Source: Bacteroidales bacterium (GTDB lineage Bacteria; Bacteroidota; Bacteroidia; Bacteroidales; Bacteroidaceae). Taken from it: a stretch of DNA of 7,522 nucleotides. Within the stretch, counting starts at the first letter, position 1. Each line of letters begins with the position of its first letter. The notes beneath the pieces were generated by a model that worked only from the letters and a program-made list of their open reading frames with translations, ran no database searches and was not told the DNA's origin. The stretch covers positions 1-7,522 of the forward strand of contig SFFY01000069.1 of the NCBI GenBank assembly GCA_004556745.1, given 5' to 3'. Positions 1 through 4,875 of the stretch are shown here, one piece after another. A program made the position numbers and the translations under genes.

Positions 1-12
1 CAGAAAAAGTTT

Positions 13-92
13 GTTACAAAGTTTGTAACATGTATTACAAAGTTTGTAATATGCGTTACAAAGTTTCTAACATGCGTTACAAACTTTGTAAC
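13..92. repeat. Four tandem 17-bp palindromes at exact 21-bp spacing
   Basis: Four copies of a near-perfect palindrome, GTTACAAAGTTTGTAAC, lie at 13-29, 34-50, 55-71 and 76-92, separated by 4-bp linkers (ATGT, ATGC, ATGC). Their centres are at 21, 42, 63 and 84, exactly 21 bp apart, or about two helical turns. Copy 2 changes both ends together (ATTAC...GTAAT), so the palindrome is kept. Copy 4 has the central base flipped (C for G). Copy 3 has one arm mismatch. The outer flanks (3-12 and 93-103) are also roughly complementary, so the block could fold as one long hairpin. Phasing on one DNA face fits a series of sites for a dimeric DNA-binding protein. A tandem repeat of unknown role is the alternative. 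No regulator can be named. Confidence 0.85.
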
Positions 93-118
93 AAAAACTT
101 TCTTATAGGACAGGAAAA

Positions 119-177
119 ATTATCTTGCAGATAGTGAAAATTAGCTTGGGGATAATGAAAAATATCTCGGAGATAAT
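119..177. repeat. Three further phased palindromes of a second sequence type
   Basis: Three imperfect palindromes of the form ATTATCT-N3-AGATAAT lie at 119-135, 140-156 and 161-177. Their centres are at 127, 148 and 169, again 21 bp apart, with GAAA-type linkers between them. They have the same length and layout as the GTTAC-type array just upstream, but a different sequence. The gap between the two arrays (centres 84 and 127) is 43 bp, two periods. Its middle is filled by the imperfect palindrome TCTTATAGGA (101-110, centre 105.5). The two arrays therefore read as one phased series. The function is unknown. Confidence 0.7.
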
Positions 178-180
178 TTG

Positions 181-344
181 AGGGGCAGGCGTGGCAGGCA
201 TTGGTTGCGTTCAACTTCCAACCCGTCATTAGTGTAGGGTTGGGAAGGCAAACTATACACTTGCAACATGTTTATATACAAGTAGATACGGCGTTAGTGA
301 CGGGTGTGCTGGGTTTTTCGGGGAAAAAAATGCGTATAGGGAAT
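181..344. other. Gene-free stretch with overlapping inverted repeats
   Basis: No credible coding region is seen here. A direct repeat GGCAGGC occurs at 184-190 and 193-199. A stem can form between 215-224 and 237-247 (CTTCCAACCC with GGGTTGGGAAG, one bulge, 12-nt loop). A second stem can form between 221-231 and 295-305 (ACCCGTCATTA with TAGTGACGGGT, fully paired in RNA if one G-U is allowed). The two stems share 221-224, so they exclude each other. A third small inverted repeat, ACTTG...CAAGT, sits at 259-263 and 279-283. It could be an untranslated structured RNA or just AT-rich spacer. No known riboswitch or small RNA was recognised. Confidence 0.4.
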
Positions 345-376
345 CTTGAATTATAACAAAAAAGTTATTATTTTTG
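345..376 (+). promoter_or_regulatory. Bacteroidota-type promoter for the small gene at 419
   Basis: The -7 element TATTTTTG at 369-376 matches TAnnTTTG exactly. CTTG at 345-348, with a 20-bp spacer, serves as the -33 element (consensus TTTG). Transcription would start near 382-384, about 35 nt before the ATG at 419. The spacer contains a small inverted repeat, ATAAC-N6-GTTAT (353-357 and 364-368), which could be an operator. Confidence 0.65.
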
Positions 377-418
377 CGGTATAGAAACCAAATTAGATAT
401 CCATATACTCGCATCACT

Positions 419-658
419 ATGACAGTTCAAGACAAAGAAAGCGTAAGGGAGGCTATTGCTGATATCAGGATTTCCATTTCGCTGGGCGACATTGCACGCC
501 GCTATTTCGGAAAGTCGGCGGCATGGTTTTACCAAAGGCTGAATGGAACCACCGTGAACGGAAAACCCGCAGAGTTCAAGGAGGAAGAGAGGCAGATGCT
601 TAAAGGCGCACTTCTTGACCTTGCCGACCGCATAAGGAATGTTGCTGAAAATCTGTAA
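419..658 (+). CDS. Small DUF5053-like protein, possible HTH
   Basis: This is a 79-residue, charged, soluble protein without signal peptide or membrane segment. Residues 21-43 (SLGDIARRYFGKSAAWFYQR and following) look like a helix-turn-helix, and the run YFGK-x3-W-x-YQRLNG-x3-NGKPA-F-x2-EE resembles what I recall of the Bacteroidales DUF5053 family. The family has no established function. DNA binding is inferred from the helix pattern only. The ATG at 419 was chosen because a longer frame starting with TTG at 374 would begin inside the promoter -7 element. No Shine-Dalgarno sequence is present, as is usual in this phylum. The stop lies only 12 bp before the C10 protease gene, which suggests co-transcription. 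A phased palindrome array lies 240 bp upstream. Confidence 0.75.
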   Translation: MTVQDKESVREAIADIRISISLGDIARRYFGKSAAWFYQRLNGTTVNGKPAEFKEEERQMLKGALLDLADRIRNVAENL

Positions 659-670
659 TCAATATTAGTC

Positions 671-2671
671 ATGCTTTCAACCCTCATACAATATTATATA
701 TACGCGTGCGCGAGGCCACGGCGGCTGTTTGCTGCATTGGTATTGGCCATTGTGTGCCAAACGGCATTGGCGCAAACGCCGATGCTGCTGGAACAGCGGG
801 CGCGGCAGGCGGCGCGGGAGTTTTTCGCCAAGAAAGAAGCGGCGAGGCTGCCACGGGCGGCCGTCTGCCCCGACGAAATGCAGTTTCGACAAAGAGGGAG
901 ATTATATGAATTAGTTGGTAATCGCAGTTTCGTGTGGTTGTCGGGCAGGGAAGATGCGCCCGTCGTTGTAGGCTACGGTATGGCAAAGCAAGATGCGCAG
1001 TTGCCGCCTGCACTCGCAGCCCTGCGCTCTGCGGCAGAGCGAGGCATTGATGCCGAAGAATATGTTCCGCGCACTACGTCCAAGGTCGTCGCGCCGCTGC
1101 TCACCACCGTGCGCCATCAGAGTGCGCCCTACAACAATGCCTGTCCCTACTACATAGACGATAAGGGCGTGACGTCGCAGACGCGCTGCATCGTGGGGTG
1201 TGTGGCTACGGCGTTGGAGCAAATCATCACTTACTACCGCCGCCCCGTGACGCTGCGCGACACGCTCCACGGTTGGGAAACGGCGCATTACGTCATTCCC
1301 GACGTGCTGCCGGGCGCGGCAGTGGACACGCGCCTCATTCTCGACAACTACGACCTCGTGCCCGATGCCTCGCCTGAGGCGGTTGATGCCGTGGCACGCC
1401 TGTCGTACTACTGCGGCGTGGCGGCAAAGATGCAGTGGGGGCTGGCGTCGAGCGGGGCGCACAGCCGCGACCTCGCTGAACCGATGCGCCGCGCCTTCGG
1501 CTACGGCTATGTGCATCATATAGACAGTTACGAATACGATGCCGACACATGGTGGGAGATTATTTCGGGAGAGATAGAAGCGGGCAGGCCGGTGTACTAT
1601 GCCGGCAGCATCATGCGCATGGGCGGACACGCCTTTGTGCTGGACGGACTGGACGGCGCGGGCTTCGTGCATGTGAATTGGGGCTACGGCGGTGACTACG
1701 ACGGCTATTTCCTGCCCTCGGTGCTCGCGCCTTGGCAGCAGCCGGAGGAACGCGCCGGCGACACGACGGACCAGTCGGGCTTTTTCTGCAACCAAGAAGC
1801 CATTTTGCTCCACCCCGATGTGCAGTCCGGCGAACTGCCGCAGCCGCTGCACCGCACGGGGCATGAAATTGCCCTCGACTCCGTACGCTTCGGCGAGAAA
1901 CCGCTCACGGGGCGCACCACGCCGATTGACCTCTACGTGCGCAACACGTCGGACCTGCGCCTGACCACGCCCTTTGAATTGTTTACGAACTTGCCCACCG
2001 ACACGGCTCTCTTCCAGCAGGCCGATTACCTCGCTTTGACGGGCGTGACGCTCAACCCCGGCGAGAGCCGCCGCCTCACGGTGCATGCCACGTTCAAGAA
2101 AACGGGCGACCGCATTTTTGCCGTATCGCCCGACGACTCTACCGTGCTTTGCCAAATTCCCGTCAGCGTGACAGAAGCCCCTGCCGCCGCACTGACGTTC
2201 GGCGTGCCTGAAATATCGTTTCCTGAGACGGGCGCGGCGTTCATCTCGCAGTCCATCTCCAACGCCCCGGAGGCTGGACGCTCGGGTGTGAGCATCATCT
2301 ACCATATTTATTCTAAGAACGAGGGTGACAGCTTCGACGACTTCGAGCGCGAGCGGTTCGCCTATATCGTGCCCGGCGATAGCAAGCGCGACACGCTCAC
2401 GCTGCGCCACCTGCTGCCCGGCGGCACTTATGAGTTGCTGGTGCGGCACTACTGGCCGGTGGCGCAAAGTTTAACCTTCACTCTGCCTGCCGCCCCGTCG
2501 GGCATCGGTGGCATTGTACTGAAAAATCCCGAAGACGCGGAAACGTGGTATTCGATAGACGGGCGCAGGATTGCCCGCCCCGACAAGCCCGGCATCTATC
2601 TGCGGCGCAAAGACGGGGTGACGAAAAAAGTATATAGAGGAAAAACAACAACCCAAGCAATATTATTATGA
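671..2671 (+). CDS. Secreted C10-family (streptopain-type) cysteine protease
   Basis: This 666-residue precursor of an exported papain-fold protease has a signal peptide (RPRR then FAALVLAIVC, cleavage likely after ALA, residues 32-34). A propeptide runs to about 140. The mature start resembles other C10 enzymes (PLLTT...PYNNACP, 142-159). Catalytic Cys177 lies in GCVATALEQI and catalytic His320 in GGHAF. The oxyanion/Trp region VNWGYGGDYDGYF spans 335-347. Two beta-rich domains appear to follow (about 400-500 and 508-605). A short tail (627-658, YSIDGRR...GIYLRR...TKKVYRGK) resembles the C-terminal motif of many secreted Bacteroidales proteins. The only upstream Met gives an odd 14-residue stretch ahead of the signal peptide. 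The stop overlaps the next gene's start. The last eight residues (TTTQAILL) look non-native compared with the tail copy at 3393-3464. Substrates are unknown. Confidence 0.9.
   Translation: MLSTLIQYYIYACARPRRLFAALVLAIVCQTALAQTPMLLEQRARQAAREFFAKKEAARLPRAAVCPDEMQFRQRGRLYELVGNRSFVWLSGREDAPVVVGYGMAKQDAQLPPALAALRSAAERGIDAEEYVPRTTSKVVAPLLTTVRHQSAPYNNACPYYIDDKGVTSQTRCIVGCVATALEQIITYYRRPVTLRDTLHGWETAHYVIPDVLPGAAVDTRLILDNYDLVPDASPEAVDAVARLSYYCGVAAKMQWGLASSGAHSRDLAEPMRRAFGYGYVHHIDSYEYDADTWWEIISGEIEAGRPVYYAGSIMRMGGHAFVLDGLDGAGFVHVNWGYGGDYDGYFLPSVLAPWQQPEERAGDTTDQSGFFCNQEAILLHPDVQSGELPQPLHRTGHEIALDSVRFGEKPLTGRTTPIDLYVRNTSDLRLTTPFELFTNLPTDTALFQQADYLALTGVTLNPGESRRLTVHATFKKTGDRIFAVSPDDSTVLCQIPVSVTEAPAAALTFGVPEISFPETGAAFISQSISNAPEAGRSGVSIIYHIYSKNEGDSFDDFERERFAYIVPGDSKRDTLTLRHLLPGGTYELLVRHYWPVAQSLTFTLPAAPSGIGGIVLKNPEDAETWYSIDGRRIARPDKPGIYLRRKDGVTKKVYRGKTTTQAILL
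2581..2628 (+). repeat. Direct repeat, copy 1 (inside C10 protease tail)
   Basis: This segment encodes the protease tail from about DKPGIYLRR onward. It matches 3395-3442 at 45 of 48 positions, with the first 27 identical. The two copies are 814 bp apart and bracket the DUF1349 lipoprotein gene. Identity drops sharply after 2628, just before the protease's last residues. Confidence 0.85.
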
Positions 2672-3387
2672 TAAATAAAGTAATGGCCGCCGGTTCTCTT
2701 GCCCTATTATTGGCGCTCGCAGCATGTGGCAACAGGAATGGCAACGGCATTGAAAAAATGCCTGAACAGGAAAACAGTGTTATGAACATCGATATCAACA
2801 AATTCTCGTGGACGCGCGAACCTCAGAGTTGCGTGATCAAGGGCGACACAATCGAAGTGGTCACCAAACCCAAAACCGACCTTTGGCAACGCACCTACTA
2901 TCATTTCCAAAACGACAATGCCCCCGTGTTTCAGATGGAGACAGAAGAAAAGTATTTCAGCTTTATCGTCAAGACCGATTTCACAGGAAGCCACCACCGC
3001 TTCGACCAGTGCGGCATTGCGCTTTATCTCGACAGCGAGAATTGGCTGAAAGCCAGCGTGGAATATGAGAATGAGGAGTTCCAGCATTTGGGCAGCGTGG
3101 TGACCAACAACGGGTATTCCGATTGGGCAACGACTGCCATTGATGCAAAAGTCAAGACTATGTGGTATCGTCTTTCGCGCCGCGAGGACGACTATTGCAT
3201 CGAATGTTCCGAGGATGGGGAGCATTTCACCCAAATGCGCGTATGCCACCTGCATCAGGGCGGCGGCAAGATACGTTTCGGCATCTATGCCTGCTCGCCC
3301 GAGGAGTCCTCGTTTAAGGCGATCTTCACCGACATGAGGCTGACGGAGTGCGCCTGGAAAGCCCACGATGGGCAGCAGCCGGATTGA
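2668..3387 (+). CDS. DUF1349-domain lipoprotein
   Basis: This 239-residue protein has a lipoprotein signal (MINKV, hydrophobic 7-18, lipobox LAAC with Cys20) and a low-complexity linker (21-40). Residues 45-230 resemble DUF1349, a concanavalin-like beta-sandwich: FSWTREPQ near the start, YYHF, a central KTDF...FDQCGIALYLD...WLKASVEYE block, and WYRLSR...Y.IECSEDGEHFTQMR near the end. Members may bind carbohydrate, but the function is not established. No acidic lipoprotein surface-export signal follows Cys20, so a periplasm-facing location is more likely. Its ATG overlaps the protease stop (ATGA), implying translational coupling. An internal ATG at 2782 (Met39) would give a 201-aa cytosolic form, but the clear lipobox favours 2668. 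In related Bacteroides loci, C10 proteases sit next to small inhibitor proteins; this one does not look like those. Confidence 0.85.
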   Translation: MINKVMAAGSLALLLALAACGNRNGNGIEKMPEQENSVMNIDINKFSWTREPQSCVIKGDTIEVVTKPKTDLWQRTYYHFQNDNAPVFQMETEEKYFSFIVKTDFTGSHHRFDQCGIALYLDSENWLKASVEYENEEFQHLGSVVTNNGYSDWATTAIDAKVKTMWYRLSRREDDYCIECSEDGEHFTQMRVCHLHQGGGKIRFGIYACSPEESSFKAIFTDMRLTECAWKAHDGQQPD

Positions 3388-3392
3388 ACCGC

Positions 3393-3464
3393 CTCGACAA
3401 GCCCGGCATCTATCTGCGGCGTACAGACGGGGTAACGAAAAAGATGTTTGTGGGAAACAAGTAG
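3393..3464 (+). pseudogene. Orphan fragment of a C10-protease-type C-terminal tail
   Basis: Read in the frame starting at CTC 3393, this gives LDKPGIYLRRTDGVTKK then MFVGNK and a TAG stop (3462-3464). It is nearly the same as the tail of the upstream protease (DKPGIYLRRKDGVTKKVYRGK). The DNA is 94% identical over 48 bp (3395-3442 against 2581-2628). It begins six bases after the lipoprotein stop, has no start codon or body of its own, and is in a different frame from the lipoprotein gene. Weaker similarity, with a one-base indel, continues back to about 3380 (shared GGATTG). It is either what is left of a second C10-like gene after a deletion, or the displaced original end of the protease gene. 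Confidence 0.75.
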
Positions 3465-3552
3465 GGGCGTTTTGCAAAACGCCCGCCCAAAACAAGACAG
3501 GCTTACGCTCATTTGCACGACATCTTCCGGGCGTTTTGCAAAACGCCCCTAC
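3461..3552. mobile_element. 92-bp inverted-repeat element (MITE/REP-like)
   Basis: Two copies of a 24-bp unit, GTAG plus the 20-bp perfect palindrome GGGCGTTTTGCAAAACGCCC, lie in opposite orientation at 3461-3484 and 3529-3552. They enclose 44 bp of unrelated sequence. Repeats of the form GTAGGGGCG...CGCCC are, from memory, common between genes in Bacteroides and Prevotella. The element encodes no protein. Its first bases (GTAG) supply the TAG stop of the tail fragment before it. No clear target-site duplication is visible. It could be a non-autonomous mobile element or a transcript-stabilising palindrome pair. Confidence 0.75.
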
Positions 3553-3573
3553 TCCTAGCGTAACATACAATAT

Positions 3574-3984
3574 ATGTTGAAGAAAATAAAAGTTGAAACG
3601 CGCCTTGCGGCGCAGACCGAAAACGGCGAAGACGTGATTGTCACGGAAAGCACGGGTACGGCGGTGATTGACCGCGACGGCCTGCTGCTGCGCTATGCAG
3701 AAACCGAGAATGAGGGCACGGCGCAACTGCTGCTCTCCGACAGCATTGCCGACCTGCATCGCAAGGGGCAGGTGCGTTCGCGCATGACGTTTGTGGAGGG
3801 CAGGCTGCTGCCGATGCCCTACACTACGCCCGAGGGCACCTACGATTTCTCGCTTTTCACCCACAGCTTTAAGGTTGCGGTGTCGCCCGAGGGCGGCGAG
3901 TTTTCAGCCACATACAGCTTGCTTGCCGGTGGGCAGCAGGTGTCGGACAATCGGTTGGCGGTGCGCTGGACGTTTGTGGAATAG
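3574..3984 (+). CDS. DUF1934 (YwiB-like) beta-barrel protein
   Basis: This 136-residue cytosolic protein matches the DUF1934 pattern, a calycin-like beta-barrel known from Bacillus YwiB. Strands are visible at 4-15, 20-32, 37-45 and 48-55. The family-typical middle reads RMTFVEGRLLPMPYTTPEGTY (70-90). The C-terminal half is DFSLFTHSFKVAVSPEGGEFSATYSLLAGGQQVSDNRLAVRW. There is no signal peptide. No biochemical function is established for the family. The ATG at 3574 gives the usual family start (MLKKIKVETRL). It lies 22 bp after the inverted-repeat element. No promoter consensus was found in between, so it may be read from upstream. The stop faces a convergent gene block. Confidence 0.85.
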   Translation: MLKKIKVETRLAAQTENGEDVIVTESTGTAVIDRDGLLLRYAETENEGTAQLLLSDSIADLHRKGQVRSRMTFVEGRLLPMPYTTPEGTYDFSLFTHSFKVAVSPEGGEFSATYSLLAGGQQVSDNRLAVRWTFVE

Positions 3985-4072
3985 ATGCACCTTTGCAATC
4001 CTATAAGGTCCGCGTCCTTATTCACGCCAAACTAGACGGTCTGCGTTCTCCTTTGCATTTTGTCGAATAAAA
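3985..4072. other. Short intergenic gap with no gene seen
   Basis: Nothing coding is supported between the DUF1934 stop and the terminator hairpin. The gap includes TCCTATAAGG at 3999-4008, a near-palindrome that recurs at 4861-4870 and, in reverse form (9 of 10 bases), at 102-110. Confidence 0.5.
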
Positions 4073-4111
4073 ATCCCGCAAACTGTTGCCTGATAGCAAA
4101 GTCTGCGGGAT
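4073..4111 (-). terminator. Hairpin terminator for the DUF2442 gene
   Basis: ATCCCGCA (4073-4080) pairs with TGCGGGAT (4104-4111). A second inner stem (ACTGTTGC with GCAAAGT) lies around the loop. Read on the - strand, the hairpin is followed by a run of T (TTTTTATT), giving a standard intrinsic terminator 22 bp after the DUF2442 stop. On the + strand no T run follows, so it would stop transcripts from the left block less well. Confidence 0.75.
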
Positions 4112-4133
4112 ATTAACAAAAATGAGAAAAGCC

Positions 4134-4397
4134 TTAAAGGCATTCGTGGGCATAATTCGCATAATTGCCTAAAATCTGCTCTATATGAATGACTTCGGGG
4201 CAAGAATCCCATGTGACGCCACCACCAATCAGATACCAATTACCCCGTTCCTTGACAGGCACTTTTTTGATGCTTGGGAACGCAGATATCGGTATTATGA
4301 TTGACCTGCCATCTTGCAAGTCAACTTGACATTTGCCTCGCTTCGGGAACGAGAGCGACTTGATTTTAGGCTTAACATTCCAATATCCTTCTGACAT
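4134..4397 (-). CDS. DUF2442-domain protein
   Basis: This 87-residue protein shows the DUF2442 signature. KPKIKSLSFPKRGKCQVDLQ (9-28) is followed by DGRSIIIPISAFPSIKKVPV (29-48), RGNWYLIGGG-VTWDSCPEVI (51-70) and HIEQIL (71-76). The motif DGR-x-I-x-P-x2-x-FP...NW-x-LIGGG-x2-W-x3-D/E-x-I is typical. The family is often encoded beside a DUF4160 protein in toxin-antitoxin-like pairs; no DUF4160 partner is present here. ATG 4397 was chosen over an ATG 57 bp further upstream, because a promoter -7 box (4419-4412) lies between the two. The role is unknown, and DNA or protein binding is only a guess. Confidence 0.8.
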   Translation of the reverse strand: MSEGYWNVKPKIKSLSFPKRGKCQVDLQDGRSIIIPISAFPSIKKVPVKERGNWYLIGGGVTWDSCPEVIHIEQILGNYANYAHECL

Positions 4398-4411
4398 GAG
4401 AAGATTTTTTG

Positions 4412-4419
4412 CAAATTTA
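4412..4419 (-). promoter_or_regulatory. Promoter -7 box of the DUF2442 gene
   Basis: On the - strand this reads TAAATTTG, an exact TAnnTTTG. The -33 element is unclear: TTG-containing sequence lies about 22-25 bp further upstream. Transcription would start near 4404-4406, leaving a leader of under 10 nt before the ATG at 4397. Confidence 0.55.
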
Positions 4420-4503
4420 CTGGTTTTTCCAAACACAATCACAACAAACAGCAAAAATCATTGCATCATGAGGGTATAGGCAAAAAGCCACGCGGTAAGG
4501 CAC

Positions 4504-4551
4504 AAAAAAGAGAGGGGCAAAACAGGCGTTTGTTTTGCTCCTCTCTTTTTT
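4504..4551 (-). terminator. Strong, probably bidirectional terminator after rpmH
   Basis: A 21-nt arm (4504-4524) pairs with 4531-4551 around a 6-nt loop, with one mismatch (a G-U pair on the + strand). The stem has a poly-A side and a poly-T side, so an intrinsic terminator forms in either direction. It lies 26 bp after the rpmH stop and separates rpmH from the DUF2442 gene. Confidence 0.85.
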
Positions 4552-4577
4552 AATCTTAATCGCAAGTAGATGCCGGA

Positions 4578-4736
4578 TTATTTCTTGCCGTGGATTTCGT
4601 CGGAAACGGTGAGTTTCTTGCGGCCCTTAGCACGACGGGCTGCCAATACGCGGCGACCGTTGGCGGTTGACATACGCTGGCGGAAGCCATGCTTGTTGTT
4701 TCTCTTGCGGTTGTGCGGTTGAAATGTTCTTTTCAT
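4578..4736 (-). CDS. rpmH: 50S ribosomal protein L34
   Basis: This 52-residue, very basic protein starts MKRTFQPHNRKRNNKHGFRQ and continues RMSTANGRRVLAARRAKGRK to a KKLTVSDEIHGKK end. It is the complete bacterial L34, which binds 23S rRNA in the large ribosomal subunit. The family core (KRT-QPH-RKR-HGFR-RM-T-NGR-VL-RRAKGRK) is fully conserved. The short C-terminal extension after KGRKKL is usual in Bacteroidota. It has its own consensus promoter (4834-4804), a leader of about 60 nt and a strong terminator downstream, so it is probably a single-gene transcript. The usual rnpA and dnaA neighbours of other phyla are absent; here trpS lies upstream. Confidence 0.97.
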   Translation of the reverse strand: MKRTFQPHNRKRNNKHGFRQRMSTANGRRVLAARRAKGRKKLTVSDEIHGKK

Positions 4737-4803
4737 TGTCGTTTATGCTGTTTTGTTTGTTATTCCGTAGTGCTTTTTATGTGCGCTTTCGGCGTACGGG
4801 TTG

Positions 4804-4834
4804 CAAATTTAGGAATAAAAATTTGTTTAACAAA
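4804..4834 (-). promoter_or_regulatory. Consensus Bacteroidota promoter of rpmH
   Basis: On the - strand, TTTG (4834-4831), a 19-bp spacer and TAAATTTG (4811-4804) match the sigma-ABfrA consensus with no mismatch. The start point would be near 4797. It is the best promoter in the window and supports the phylum assignment. Confidence 0.85.
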
Positions 4835-4875
4835 GCATTGGCGGCGTTTTTGCCCTAATTTCCTATAAGGAAAGG

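Noticed and set aside
13..177. CRISPR array
   Set aside because: Units are 17 bp with 4-bp linkers and no spacers of 25-40 bp. No cas gene is present.
374..418. TTG start giving a 94-aa version of the small protein
   Set aside because: The TTG is part of the promoter -7 element, so it would not be on the mRNA. The ATG at 419 fits the family start.
911..2467. Long 518-aa open frame on the minus strand opposite the C10 protease
   Set aside because: It lies antisense to a gene with clear catalytic motifs. It is Arg/His/Ala-rich with no recognisable domain, as expected for a shadow of GC-rich coding DNA.
2707..3864. 385-aa minus-strand frame spanning lipoprotein, repeat element and DUF1934 gene
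   Set aside because: It crosses two well-supported + strand genes and translates the inverted-repeat element (VGAFCKTP / GVLQNAPT), which marks spurious frames in Bacteroidales.
4073..4111. Integron attC-like site because of the bulged two-part stem
   Set aside because: It lacks the conserved attC core sites (GTT...AAC pairing at the ends) and no integrase is present. The T run on the minus strand explains it as a terminator.
4859..4873. Terminator after trpS
   Set aside because: The stem is only 5 bp and AT-rich with no T run on the minus strand, so it is too weak to call.
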